Below are positions 1-11,159 of a stretch of 64,000 bases of DNA, one piece after another; position 1 is the first letter of the stretch; the number at the start of each line of letters is the position of its first letter. The notes beneath the pieces were generated by a model. That model was not told where the DNA came from. It searched no databases and saw nothing but the letters and a program-made list of their open reading frames with translations. The translations under genes and the position numbers were made by a program. Source of the stretch: Carnegiea gigantea. Lineage: Eukaryota > Streptophyta > Magnoliopsida > Caryophyllales > Cactaceae. The stretch is taken from NCBI GenBank assembly GCA_029747015.1, contig JAKOGI010000342.1, positions 149,501-213,500 of the forward strand. Reading direction: 5' to 3'.

Positions 1-59
1 AGAACTCTCAATAATTTAGGAATCAATTTATGGATCTAACTCTATTTACACCACAGCCA

Positions 60-560
60 AAATGGAACTTGCCAACTATGTTTTCCATCCCTCGAAACTT
101 GAAATTTATGGCCTAGGTGACTCATCCTCTCATTTGAGGGGTTTCATTAATATTATAAGCCTAAAGGACATAGACTAGTCCCTCTCACTCTAAGAGAGAT
201 GATGAGTTGTTGGTTTTATTCGAGAGAGCCATACAAGGTTAGCACTAGGGAAAGTTCAACCAAGGAGTTCCTGTCACAATAAAACTTTGTGACTTAAAAC
301 TTTTAAAATGAGAGGGAAAAGGAGGCTTCTTGAACTTTCTACTCCATTCAAGAGCAAATGAATCCTTGATACTAAGCCATCCTAAGGAAAACGAAGAAGT
401 CTACATGGTTGTTAAAAACCTACGGCCTAGTTATCACCAACATCCATCATTCCAACCCTTGAACACATTCATCTAATTGCATGATGCTTATGAAAAGGCT
501 CAAAGAATGCTTATCAAAGTAACAAAAGCTATTCTAAAGATAAGAAGGCAATCACAAACT
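60..560 (+). pseudogene. degenerate Ty3/gypsy gag remnant
   Basis: Translated piecewise on the plus strand, this stretch resembles the central part of a Tat-type gypsy Gag: a segment like FHPSKLEIYGLGDSSSHL near 85-145, an ARANESLI-like segment near 350 and VVKNLRPSYHQH near 408-440. Several stops and frameshifts interrupt it and no continuous frame survives. It is not the gag of the large minus-strand Tat element to the right, which lies near 39.5-40 kb, so it is a separate, older fragment. The match is from memory of the family, without an alignment. Confidence 0.3.
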
Positions 561-1210
561 CTAATGCCAAGTAATAAACGAGGTCAATTTGGTAGAGTTG
601 TTTAGACCTGACTGCTCCTGAGGGGTCTTAACCTAACAATGAATGAAGCCCACTAAGGCCTTGAAAAGACTTAAAAGTTAGGGGCTACATAAGTCTATTG
701 GGTCCATGCCTAGTATACATGAGGGAAAATGGAATAAGAAATATGATACAGTGCATATCGCAACTACCATCATGGAAAAGAGCATACCATCGATCAAAGC
801 TTTGCATTAAAATATGACATACAAGATCTAATAGATGATATAACCATATCTATCCCAAATGCTAAGCCTAACAAGCGAGCCAACCCATTTTGTTCCGTAC
901 TTATAGTTTACACCATGGAAGAAGTAATTTACCATTACCCCCCACTAGGGATGAAGTAAACGGAATAAGGTGAGATGATTAAGAACACACCTACATAGCC
1001 CAGCCCCTTCATCCCAATTGAAATAGCACAGATAAAATTGGATGGTGAGAAGGAAGTCTCGATAACCTATATTTCTATATGAGAGGTTTCTCCTATTTAC
1101 CTAATTTTAAGTCTTTGAAATATATTTTTATAAGTAATGCATATTTTATATGATTTTAGGTGAGAAAGAAGATTCAAATTTGTATTTTGGTGTCCAATTT
1201 GAATACATTT
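561..1210. other. no gene recognised, AT-rich repeat remnant
   Basis: I see no coding frame, LTR end or RNA gene here. The first part may continue the gypsy remnant on the left, and the last part may belong to the CACTA-like element on the right. Confidence 0.3.
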
Positions 1211-2039
1211 AGTGGCAAATCCCATATTGCCACTACAAATGTATAATTATTCTATTATATACTTTTGTGCATTTGAATTTCTTTTTAAATTTTATAGATA
1301 TATGTTATTATATAATTAACACTTGCAATTGGCAATGAAGCTAAATATTGCACATAAATATGCTTAATAGATAAAAATAAATAAAGGAAGCCAAAGACGA
1401 AACTAGAAAATTTGAATTCAATTCTTATATAAGAAGTTGGATCACATAGTATAATTCTTCATTAGTGTACTTTGTTTATAATTTCTAATAAATGAAATTG
1501 ATCAATTCCATAAGCATTCAAATACAAGAAAAGTAAATTGTGCTAACTAATTAAGAAAGAGAATAGAGAAATTAAATGAGCCCTTCATGATGAACATCGT
1601 GTCCTCTTCATCCCATAGGCTCGTCTAGCATCGTTCTTTGAATGGGATGCCCATATGAAAGGCCAAGTAAATAAAGAAAAAATATTAGCACCAGTAAATA
1701 TCGATATATAAAAAATATGACAATGTACATTGATATGATTCTTAAACAAATACAAAAACGAGTGGACATTCTAGCTACCAATATGCTCTAATGCTTGATG
1801 CGTAACTTAAATAATCAGAAAATTGACAACATTCATGGCTTGGGTTGCTACCAGTGCACCAACAGCTTATTGACCAAAGGGTCACATAAAGAACTGAATT
1901 TGAAAGCTTTTTGTCAAATACGATTGATATAAATTGCTGTTTTAGAGCTTCTTGCTATCAAAAACTGATAACATATAAGAGTTTCTTGCTATCAAATACT
2001 AAGAACATGTAAGACACATACACGATATATGTTGGCTAG

Positions 2040-2170
2040 ACACTACATGTGCAACCTATCTATATAGATGCAACCTATATAGTACAGGTCCAGCCTGCCT
2101 GTGGAAGTGCATCCTGTACTGAGTACAATACATGTGCAGCTTGTATGTGCAGGCACAGCCTGCCTACCCA
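2040..2170. repeat. degenerate ~20-bp tandem repeat
   Basis: About six imperfect units of roughly 20 bp are readable, each around a core like TGTGCAGCCTG or GTGCAACCTAT. They sit inside the CACTA-like region. Their copy number and spacing resemble transposase-binding subterminal repeats, but they lie about 0.8 kb from the putative left end, so that role is only a guess. Confidence 0.4.
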
Positions 2171-4126
2171 TGCTGTACGCCTAGACAGTGGTGTGTTCTA
2201 CATTTTCACAGTCCAACCACAAAATTCCCCCATCTGAATCAAATAACAGTGGCTTCACAAAGGGTGCACTATTTCGATGCAAAAGAAATGAAACATATCC
2301 TCAAAAACACCACAAGGATTTTCCAGGGCTTCATTTGAACATAAACCAAATCAGGCAAACCCTCAAACAAACCCCGGTATGTATTCTACCACATGACTCT
2401 ATTTCTGCTCCTTGCTTTATAAAATCAAACCAATAATTAGGGTTACCAAATGAGCATCGAGATTATTCACATTACGTATAGTAAAATTCATAGCAATATT
2501 CACCTTCAAACAAACAAAAAAAAGAACACCCAAGACTTTAATGTTCAAATAATTAAAAGCCAAGAAAGATATTAATTAAAATAGTTTTTCTTAGTATTGA
2601 TCCACCATATATTAGCAACTGAGCAAGATTTGATAACAAAATTCTACAATTGTTTCTCAGAATCAATAGTGACTTGATCATAAATAGACTGCATGTAATA
2701 AAGTCAGCAAGGGCAAAGGGAAAGCATCTACCGTTCTTATTGTGCTTAAGAACTCATAGCTTTTGGCAATCTGCTCCCTTTAGTAGACCTAAGCTATCGA
2801 ACCACCTATAATAAGTCTATAGAGACATTCACATTCGAATTGGATTTAAAAAGGTTGGAAATACTAGAGAAATAGGTGATTTAATTAGCATGCTTATCTT
2901 GACAAGGAAGCTTATAATTTATAGAAATCATCATTAGGAAACTACTGCTTGATGGCTCAAGCGACAACAAACCATTACAACTAGAAAAGCCAAACAAAAG
3001 ACTTGCACAATAAATGATTAGAAAAAAAAAAGACTGACAATCGTGATGCGTTGCCATGCAGACATGAAGGTAGGAATAAAGCAGAAGCTTTTAAAGCTAA
3101 AGACTAGACGAAATAACAAGCCAGAGGATGTTTTTCACGAGCAATGAATTCTCAGGTTGAATATCTCACCACTCGCCACAATAGAAATTTCCTCAAATTT
3201 CGTTAATCGTAAGAGGGATGAAAAAACCTAGAACGACCCCTTCCAACCAAAAATCTCCACTAGTTTGTATTTCTCCCATATGTCTACTGTAAAAATTAAG
3301 CCAAAAAATTATTAATAAAGGTACAAATTTTAGATGCGAACAATGATGAATCATCAATTTGACAGTGTCCACTAACGCATCCAAACAATTTTGTGGCCTG
3401 TGATGCTTGCTCTAGTTGTATAAAACACTAGCAAATTCGACTTATATCGAAAGCAAATTAGAATGATATATGAGATCCACAGTTGCCGAGAGTCACTACT
3501 GAAGAAGAAATTGCATTCAACCATTAGTACTCACTTACGTACACATAACAATTTGATTTTAATAAGCCAATAAGTATAGGGCCTGGTGTTTAGTAATTTG
3601 ATTAAGCTCAAAAGGAGAACTAAACGGAAAGTCAAAACAAATGCGAACATAGAGTTAAGATTTAGATCCAAACTTTTGATATCAAGATTCAGCCCCAAAA
3701 CTTTGATGTCTTCTATGCAAAACTAAAAAGAGATATGCTAATAAAATTGTATTTAGACAAACAAACTTTAGGTAAAATGAATTGAATCGAAAAATTACAC
3801 CTACCCTGTCCTTTGGTATTAGCAACAATGTCTCAGCTGTAGAAAAGGAATAGCTTATCATTTCCAGTGATAGAACTCACAGAGGACAATGGATCTCGAT
3901 TCAATTCTGGTTTTTTGTATTCTCAGTATTAGAATTCAGATGCTAGGAATTTTGTTTTTCGTTGTTCTAGTCGGTGCAACATAGATTGACCTTCGAAATA
4001 GTAAGCCTTCACAAAAAACTACGAATTATAAGAGAACAACAAATCATGCCAATAACAAAGGTAAGTTTACCACCAAAATTAGGGTTTCCTCGATTTTCTA
4101 ATTAAAAAGAAGAATGAAAGAAACAT

Positions 4127-4440
4127 ACCTGCTTTCGCACTCCTACAACTTCTTTTAGATCATTTGAATGTTGAGTGTGGAGAAGAGGGATTTGAGCTTG
4201 AGGTGGAGGAGGAAGGCAGTTCTCTAGAGGAATTAAGAAACCTCACACTATGTGTGTGTGTGTGTGTGAGAGAGAGAGAAAGAGAGAGAAAGGGGTTTCT
4301 ATAATGTGCAATCAGAAACAAAATAACTAAAAATGCAAAGGAAGAGAGAATTCTTAATTTAATTAGCCCAAAAAAATTTGCCCTTGAAAATTTTGTATTC
4401 CCGCCAATGGTAATAGGCACTCACGTGCCTACACGGCAAA
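4127..4440 (-). promoter_or_regulatory. promoter-proximal first exon and splice donor within CACTA-like element
   Basis: On the minus strand this looks like the 5' end of a plant transcript. A CT-rich, (CA)n-containing leader is followed by the strong splice donor GCAG|GTATGT, with the intron beginning at 4128. Downstream is a T-rich intron-like stretch. CACTA transposase genes start near a subterminal region and read inward, which fits the position and direction. The 86-residue frame at 4160-4420 has low-complexity content and no recognisable domain, so I treat it as leader. Confidence 0.35.
4251..4289. repeat. compound (TG)n(AG)n microsatellite
   Basis: A TG dinucleotide run passes directly into an AG-rich run. 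It lies in the putative leader of the CACTA transcript. Confidence 0.85.
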
Positions 4441-4599
4441 AAAAAAAAAAAAGAAAAAAAGGGGCGCTAAGCCGCTAACATGCCTTTAGTAGCAGATTCA
4501 TATGATGGCCACAATAGGCCTTGTCATTTGTGGCAAATTTTATTATGCTACAATTACTTTAATATATCTATATAATTGTAGCAATTTTAAATTTGTCAC

Positions 4600-4642
4600 C
4601 AAAAAAAATGCCACAAAATAATATTGTTTTTTTTTTGTAGTG
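4600..4642 (-). repeat. CACTA terminal repeat (right end)
   Basis: The minus strand starts CACTAC followed by an A-run and TATTTTGTGGCA. This is the canonical plant CACTA end architecture. The Tat LTR sequence begins immediately beyond it. Confidence 0.6.
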
Positions 4643-5424
4643 GATGGATGGAACCAAGAAGTTGGTTTCTGATTTTAATATAGGAATCAGTCGATTCCAG
4701 GAGTAAAATCAGGTCTAGTTTTTCTTGGTCCTATTCTAGAGCAGTGATGACTACCTGATCTAAGAACCAAGTTTCCTGCCTATTTTAGGAACCAGCTGGT
4801 TCCTTGGTCAGATTAGGACCCTATTTCCTGGTCCAGATAGTCTTACTGTCTAGGATCAATACCACTTATGACTGCAGTCGATTAACCATAATTTTCTCAT
4901 GATTTCTGAAGTGATTTCTCAAAAGCTTTGATATCACAAATTGACTTGGTTCTCACTTATTGATTAATTGCTCATTTCCTCCTTTTTTCTCTTTTGTTTC
5001 CTTTTTTTCAACCCATGAGGCACCCCCTTTTATGGGTGATAATTAGACAAACTCCTGCATAGCAAAAGAATACTGGCTTCTAATCATATCAGGCTTAATG
5101 ACTTTTCTAATTTTATTAGGAATCTGCCTTTTATTGGACACGTCCGCGAAATTAGCAATAATAACTTAGTTAGATTTGAACTCCAAAAAATGGGACCACA
5201 AAACAAAAAAAAAGGACCACAAAACAAAAAAAAGGTCAGCTCTTAGGCCCAACGGGCCTTGCTAACTTGAGCAACATCTCTTCTAATTGAACTCTCGTTA
5301 TTACTTTTTTTTTTTCCCATTTTGTTTTGATTAATGACCTTATTGGATGCCCAAGTTCATGATTGGGATAATTTCCTCATCATTAGGCAATTAAAAATTC
5401 GGCTGCCATTTTTAGGCATCTACA
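4643..5424 (-). repeat. 3' LTR of Tat element, truncated
   Basis: It aligns with the right LTR through shared blocks, including TCAGATTAGGACCCT, the GATTG...GCTCATT...CCTCC block near 4960-4985, and ATTAATGACCTTATTGG near 5331. It ends TCTACA at 5424. The part equivalent to 41381-41526 of the right copy is absent, because the sequence starts abruptly at the CACTA end. Confidence 0.8.
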
Positions 5425-5440
5425 GTTATCCCTTACTTTG
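5425..5440 (-). promoter_or_regulatory. polypurine tract of Tat element
   Basis: On the minus strand CAAAGTAAGGGATAAC lies directly before the LTR start TGTAGA. It would prime plus-strand DNA synthesis. The position proves that the left LTR is the 3' LTR. Confidence 0.65.
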
Positions 5441-5735
5441 ATCGAGCCAAAGCAATGCGAAGTTCAAAGTTAGTGCCTAAAATTTTTCCTTGACTTGGAT
5501 GTCTCTAAGCCTTAGCACCTATCCATCCTTGTTGAAGTGTCTAAATCTTGACCGCTGTTGGATTTGAAGGTCCGACGCCCAGCTTTCTTTCATTTTAAAA
5601 TAGATAACTTTATCCTTTCGCCGAATTAGTGGACCTTTGCTGCTGGTCTAGCAAGAGAAATTGATTCTTCCCCCCTATGTGGCAGACCTTTGCTACTGGT
5701 CTAGCGATCTATCATTGAATCGCTAATTCTTCGGT
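5441..5735. other. Tat 3' UTR, non-coding
   Basis: This stretch lies between the polypurine tract and the tandem repeats. No reading frame or recognisable motif is visible. Confidence 0.5.
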
Positions 5736-6180
5736 CACAGTCTGAATTACGCACTGATAATCCTTTGATCATAATCTAGTTTATGTACTAATAACCCTTC
5801 AAAATCCTTTGATTATCGTCCGATTTACACACTGATAATCCTTTAATCGTCGTGTGATTGACATATTGAGAATTCTTCGGCTATCATTTGATTTACACAC
5901 TAATAATTTTTTTATCATCGTGCGATTTACGTACTAATAATCCTACAAGATCCTTCAATTATCATCCGATTTACACACTGATAATCCTTTAATCGTTGTG
6001 TAATTTACGTACTGATAATCTTCATTTACCTCTTCGATCATCGTCCGAGTTATGCAGTCATAATTCTCTGATAATCGTGCGGTTTACACACTGATAAATC
6101 TTTGGATACTTCTTCGATCATCATCTAGTTTACACAATAATAAGTTCTTTGGTCATCATGCGATTTACATAATGATGATT
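5736..6180. repeat. tandem repeat array in Tat 3' UTR
   Basis: About twelve degenerate units share the core CGATTTACACACTGATAAT and a spacer like CTTTAATCGTCGTG. Unit lengths largely alternate between about 34 and about 45 bp, giving a higher-order period near 79 bp. Hypervariable tandem repeats just inside the 3' LTR are known for Tat/Ogre elements and can seed satellites. Confidence 0.8.
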
Positions 6181-6660
6181 CTTCAATTTGATGATCTGAT
6201 TGCCACTTGTTTTGGTACATGCTTACATCCCCATTTGCATAGGGAACCGATCGACACTTACACTCGGTCATTACTTCTTCGTTTTCTTTGTTTCTTTGCT
6301 CTTTTGACGAGTCTTTACATGTGTATCTCCCTCTTTAGGGAACTGGCTGCCTTTCTAGGCCATGTCTTTTGTTCTTTTCTTTGCAAGATTCTTCTCTAAT
6401 GTTGGCATGGATGTTGATGTGTACCGGTTTGGCCGTAGTATAACTGCTTTTGGTTTTTTTCTTATTTGCTTCTAGTTCCTTGGATGCATTAAACTTTGCA
6501 TTGTTTCCTTTGATAGAGATGCCTGCAAGTTCCCTAGGCGTAGCCCTCCTTTTTTTTTTTTGCATGCTTTTTCTTGCTCTTTTGTTCCTTGGATGCTTAT
6601 TGTTTGGCAAGGTACCTCTAGCCAGAGCCCAGCCGATATGCACCTCCCTTACTTTGCCTA
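6181..6660 (+). other. upstream region of antisense gene, non-coding
   Basis: This T-rich stretch lies between the tandem repeats and the TATA box. The short frames on either strand are hydrophobic or basic low-complexity translations and have no domain. It is best read as the promoter region of the antisense gene that starts at 6784. Confidence 0.4.
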
Positions 6661-6667
6661 ATTTTTC

Positions 6668-6675
6668 TATAAATA
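6668..6675 (+). promoter_or_regulatory. TATA box of antisense PMD gene A
   Basis: A perfect TATAAATA is followed by a CT-rich leader of about 100 bp and then an ATG at 6784. This is standard plant core-promoter architecture, and it points opposite to the host retrotransposon. Confidence 0.6.
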
Positions 6676-6783
6676 CCCTCCTCTCCTTTATATAATTCAC
6701 ACCATCCTCTTTTCTTGCTCTTAAGTGTGTATTCTTAGCTTTTCTCTCTCATTTTTTTCTTATTTGTGCTTTAAAAGAAAATC

Positions 6784-7869
6784 ATGATCATAAGAAAGGC
6801 TCATCCTCCTCGTGGGGAAGTAAGGCTTCCTCAAGATTCTTTCATTGAAAGGGAATGGAGGCATGTTGATATCAGGGATGGGCATGACCATCTGCTAGAT
6901 ATTGGACACAATGCATCAAGCCATGCAGCTATAAACGCAGGAAGAGTTTATTCTTCTTATTACTTGTTTTCTTACCACGTGCCATTTTAATTTCCATCTG
7001 GCATAGACATGAGATATGTTCTCTTCTTTCTTTTGCAGGGTGATAGACTTAGGGTGTTGATGCCCCTAGAAAGTTCATGCTTGAACATGGAGCATAGAGG
7101 GCTCAAATTCAAGCTGTTGTAGAAAATATGGGATTTGGCACCTCTACTCTACATTATGTGGGGTGGTGGACTTAAGTGATTGCCTCATAACTCATGGGGT
7201 GGGTTGCCTCATAACTCATGGGGTGGGTAAGCGATTCTAGGATACCACCAACATATTCAGGTCCCTTTTGGTGAGATGACTATCACTCCATTTGATTTCA
7301 TTGTGCTAATGGGTTTTGGTTTCACAAGAGAGTCGCTAGTTTATCAAGAGGATGTTCATGTCAATCATGATGAACTCCTTTATCTCTTTGGGCCAATCAT
7401 AGGATCGACTCCTCCTAGAGATCACTTTTTCTATAGTATCCTGAAGGTTTTAATAAATGATGATAAGCGATGGTCCCAACACTTCCCGAATCAACAATCT
7501 CGGTCAATTCTCACTTTCCTTGTCGGCATGACTGTCTTCGCCGACCTCGGCAACCGCTGCCGCTTCCACTACTTAGTCAACTTAGTTAACTTAGACATGG
7601 TAACGTATTTGAACTGGTGGGTCCCTGTATATTCCACTTTAATTTGTAGAATGTGCCAAGGAGTCCGAAAGGTTGAGCACACTCGTAGGGAGCAACGTAT
7701 AAGTATACCCCTTGGGGGTATATGGAGAGTTATTAAGGTAGGATTCCTCTTCGTTCTCTGTTTTTTTTTCACCTTTATTGTTGACACCTACTTTCCAATG
7801 TTTTGTGCAGCTCTGGTTTTACAAGTATTTCCCAACTCTTTCATCGTGATCTCAAGCGCTTGCGAATTT
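6784..7869 (+). pseudogene. antisense plant-mobile-domain gene A, 5' part
   Basis: This is the first of three pieces of an intron-containing gene encoded opposite to the Tat polyprotein. Exon 1 (6784 to about 6945) starts with MIIRKAHPPRGEVRLPQ. A GT...TTTTGCAG intron (about 6946-7038) leads to exon 2 (to 7737), which contains MTITPFDFIVLMGFGF, a signature of the plant mobile domain (PMD; MAIN/MAIL1 family), and later PLGGIWRVIK. A second intron (7738-7810, GTAGG...TGTGCAG) precedes exon 3, beginning LWFYKYFP. Exon 3 is cut at 7869 by the Tekay element and resumes at 18370. Exon 2 carries an in-frame TAG, and a 24-bp tandem duplication at 7181-7228 disturbs its early part. PMD proteins are known from transposons and from host genes acting in silencing and genome stability. 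Here the function is unknown. Confidence 0.65.
7181..7228 (+). repeat. 24-bp direct tandem duplication
   Basis: The unit starting TGCCTCATAACTCATGGGG occurs twice back to back, at 7181-7204 and 7205-7228. It lies inside exon 2 of the antisense gene. Confidence 0.9.
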
Positions 7870-7968
7870 TGTAATAGCCTAACCCTAAATCATGTTTATT
7901 TATTTAATCACTTCATGTTAAAGATTTTCTCTTGTTTACTTATCGCATTTAATCATTTCGGTGAAAAA

Positions 7969-7972
<4 letters not shown>

Positions 7973-8012
<40 letters not shown>
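7973..8012. repeat. (TA)n microsatellite in 5' LTR
   Basis: An uninterrupted TA run follows an A-run. In the 3' LTR the same position holds an (AAT)n run. Confidence 0.95.
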
Positions 8013-8014
<2 letters not shown>

Positions 8015-8106
8015 TTTGGGCCTTCGCTTTGCAATTCGGGTTCTTGTTATCATAAAATTTCAGGGAAATTGATAACAGACCTCGATAATTATAATTCAAG
8101 AATTCA

Positions 8107-8157
8107 TTATTATTACTATTATTATTATTATTATTACTACTACTACTACTATTATGT
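8107..8157. repeat. (ATT)n/(ACT)n microsatellite
   Basis: ATT trinucleotides change to ACT trinucleotides. The equivalent site in the 3' LTR (16010-16078) is ATT with a short GTT stretch. Confidence 0.95.
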
Positions 8158-10461
8158 TTATAACCTCGCAAAAATTTAATTTCAAGCTACGAAAATTTAA
8201 TCGCATACGATTTACTTCCCTTCCCGGACCCCAAACCGTACAAGCCAATCATAACCTAACAAGCTTGCTAGACTAACCTAACTAATTACCATCATTTAAA
8301 TCTAGCCATGGTTAGCAAAAAGCCACTTTATGGCTGAATAAAATCAGAGAAGTAAATTTGCCATTCATTTCTAACCAAGTAAACACACACACGCAACCAT
8401 CTTCCACTTTTCTCTCTCTGCCCCACAGCAAGCCCCCTTACTGGTCACTACTATTTGGCACTATTCTGGCTAGCCAGCGGCTGCCTATGACCACCACAAC
8501 CACCATCAACCATCTCCCACACCTCACACCACATACACCTCTTGCTTCCAAGCATGAAAGTGAGTAAACCCTAATCTTGATCATGTTGGTTTTGATTTTT
8601 ATCTTAGTTTTGATTCTTGTTTTGTTGTTTTGATTATTAATCACGATGTTTTAATAAGAATAAGAGCTATTTTAGATGTTATTTTGGATGTTTTAATTGT
8701 TGGATAAGTTGGATAGTAAGCAAAGGTTGAGGTTGATCATGTTCATGCAAGCTTAAGTTAAAACCATGTTTATGGATTGATTTGTTTTTGATTTGGTGAT
8801 CTTTAGCATTATTAATGATTATGATGGAGTTGTTGTAGTTTTGGATGCTTTTGGCGGAGTTAAGGGTGAATCTAAGTTGGCCAAAAGTTAAGGTTTTAAT
8901 GATTATGCAAGGTTTAGTTTCCTTTAATATCAAGCATGTTTTTGTGCATATTTGATTGAAAAATGAATCTTTGATGTATATGATTATGAAGCAAAATTGA
9001 GTATGATCGTTTTGCCTGATGAGGAGGGGACCAAGGCTTTGTTACATGATTTTAGGGATTGATTTTAGGTGAGGGTTTGTGTCAAAAGAGTGGGGAAAGC
9101 TAGGAGAGTAGGGGCTAGGAAATGATAGAAAATAGGGGAAATTTTGCTAATAACCTGGTAATGATCAGCCCAGCCAATACCTGTGATTTTTGGTGAGTAG
9201 ATAGATAAATGTGTTAGCTTTTGAATGCCTTTTGAATCACTTTAATCGGACCTCTGTGGTCAAAGTTATGGCCATTTTACCAGAACTGCACAGGTTAGAC
9301 TAAAACTGGTATACTTATGTTCTAGCCTCACTTTGGAAACCCTATGGTGGGAATCATGCTTGGTGTTCTATATAAAAGCTTTTCATGACTTCTTTAGCTT
9401 TCAATATTGGGGTATTAGTCTCAATCGGAGATCAGAAGACTAAGTTGCGAGTCATTCTTTCTAAGCCCTTGTTATGCTCTTACTTTTCTTTTACTAAAAT
9501 ATTAGCTATGAAATAAATACAATTACTAACTATATGTTCTTACAATGATATTTTTGTATAGAATCAGGGCCTAATCTATCATTTTCTTGCCTTTTGTGCA
9601 TAATCCTATTTCAGTGAATTTCATTAAAAGTACCAGGTACATTCATTGTCTGTATCTTTAGAAATCAACACGTAGTTATCAAAATTATAATGTTTTGGTA
9701 AGTACATCAATGAATCAGTTTAATCAGTGGTTTGTCACATAATTGGTGACCCCATCAATTGTCAGTTACAGGGCATTGCCGTTCAGTTATCCATGCAGCT
9801 TCAGGCCAGGTACGCCGATGGGCTTGCCAGGTGTACGTCTATTCTCAGATCGTAATGGTTACCAAGGTTTCACTATCAGATAACAATTGACAATGCGGTT
9901 TTATATTCATCTCATTCCCTGTTTTTAATTAAAATGAATTGTAATGTGGGCCCAATGAGTTTTTCCATGAGCATTTAACAAGACAAAAATACATCACTGT
10001 GCCTCGGCTTACAATTCAAAATATTTTCATGTTTTGTTTTAGGGAAATGCTCAGTGAATCGCCATCCGGCTGGCAGGCCGACTGGAGAAGATAAGTGAGC
10101 GGCAATGTCTAGATGAAAAACTGGTGTTTTAGTGCGGAAATGTTTTCAGCAATGCATTGTGAAATATTTTGATGTTGAAACTATATACTCTACAGAGTTC
10201 TCATATTTTGGTGTAAACCTTGGACTAGTTGATTGGTTTGATGTTACAACTAATTATATATGGTTTAATGGGATTTGATTGTGTAAATTCCTTGCGATGG
10301 TAAATGCTGTTTGGTGTTACTATATCTACTGTTCACAGCAATGTCTTGTCCTTTTTCAACGGCAGTAATGCCCCAATCATTTGGGATATCACTACCAATT
10401 GATAATGCTAATTGATGAGAATGCAAACAGTAAATTATGCACATTTGGGTCATTATAGGTT

Positions 10462-10474
10462 TGGTATCAGAGCC
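10462..10474 (+). promoter_or_regulatory. primer binding site, initiator tRNA-Met
   Basis: TGGTATCAGAGCC lies four bases inside the 5' LTR. It is complementary to the 3' end of plant initiator tRNA-Met and marks where minus-strand DNA synthesis would start. Confidence 0.9.
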
Positions 10475-11159
10475 ACGTTTTGATTTTTCTAATAGAACAC
10501 AGAGTATGGACTTTAGATATAGGAGGGTGAGAAGGGTTGTTAGTAAGGAATATCGTATACTATTAGAGATTTGCGATATTAGAAATAGATTTGTGATGTG
10601 AGAAATGCATATTGTCTATCTTTTACATGCCCCTCATTTGTATTTTCCTCACTAGATGGATCCCTACACAGTCAATATGGTGCTTGGCACATCTGTGGTT
10701 GCTCACATATCACTATTGCATGCTAGTATTGTAGATCATGCACAGTACCCTTTCTCCGACCTTCACAGCGTCACGGTCCGTGCATATATATTGATATGGT
10801 CCTTACTGATAGTTGATCTATGGGTAGAGTTCAGGCTCCGTTATCATCATTTCATGATGACGGAGAACCCAGGTTGGGATGGACTCAGGTTCTAGGTCCA
10901 GGAGGCTTGGGCAACCATCACTTTGGAGTTGTTTTTGAGGGAGGGGTTCGCGCAGAGGGGGATGTGATACATTTTTGTTGATTGTGTATATAAATAGGCA
11001 GCTATGTATGCAGGTAAGAAGTTATAATATGATATAATGAAGATTTGGGTTCTGTTTTAAATGATATTTAGGCCATATTAAATTTATTTGTTGGGTATGC
11101 TTATCTTATATATTTGGGTATTCCAATGATTGAATTGTTTCACTTAATGTATAATCAGA
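10475..11159 (+). other. Tekay untranslated leader
   Basis: This lies between the PBS and the gag start. The 79-codon frame at 10656-10895 has no Gag similarity that I recognise, so I treat it as leader. Confidence 0.5.

Larger units (their letters stand above)
1211..4642 (-). mobile_element. CACTA-like DNA transposon, partial or non-autonomous
   Basis: Read on the minus strand, the right edge begins CACTACAAAAAAA, the terminus of plant CACTA (En/Spm) elements. Behind it are subterminal motifs of the GTGGCA, TTGCTACAAT and TTTGCCACAAAT type. Similar motifs (AGTGGCAAAT, TTGCCACTACAAAT) lie at 1211-1240, so that region is probably the left subterminal part. A clean left CACTA terminus with a matching 3-bp duplication was not found, so the left boundary is uncertain and may be missing or outside the window. 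No transposase reading frame is visible between 1300 and 4100, which suggests a non-autonomous or badly decayed copy. It abuts or interrupts the 3' LTR of the Tat element. Confidence 0.45.
7870..10457 (+). repeat. 5' LTR of Tekay element
   Basis: It starts TGTAATAGCC and aligns end to end with 15730-18369. Inside are a (TA)n run, an (ATT)/(ACT) run and, near 10045-10065, the GGGAAATGCTCAGTGAATCG block also present in the 3' copy. Confidence 0.9.

Noticed and set aside
1231..1240. CACTACAAAT as the left CACTA terminus
   Set aside because: The 3-bp flanks (TGC on the left, GAT on the right) do not match and the A-run is missing; it is more likely a subterminal motif.
4160..4420. 86-codon minus-strand frame with His-Thr repeats
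   Set aside because: It reads through the TG/AG microsatellite, and the leader-like sequence with a splice donor suggests untranslated exon.
5736..6180. CRISPR-like array
   Set aside because: Units are contiguous and degenerate with no unique spacers, in a plant retrotransposon 3' UTR; this is a tandem repeat.
6335..6700. 121-codon minus-strand frame and overlapping 81-codon plus-strand frame
   Set aside because: Low-complexity Lys- or Phe/Leu-rich translations of a T-rich promoter region; no domain.
7953..8179. Frames made of alternating Tyr-Ile or runs of Asn/Tyr
   Set aside because: Translations of the TA and ATT microsatellites in the Tekay LTR.
10462..10474. tRNA-like TGGTATCAGAG motifs (also at 20784 and 50409)
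   Set aside because: These are retrotransposon primer binding sites of about 12 bases, not tRNA genes; no cloverleaf around them.
10656..10895. 79-codon frame between Tekay PBS and gag
   Set aside because: No similarity to Gag or any domain I recognise; most likely leader sequence.
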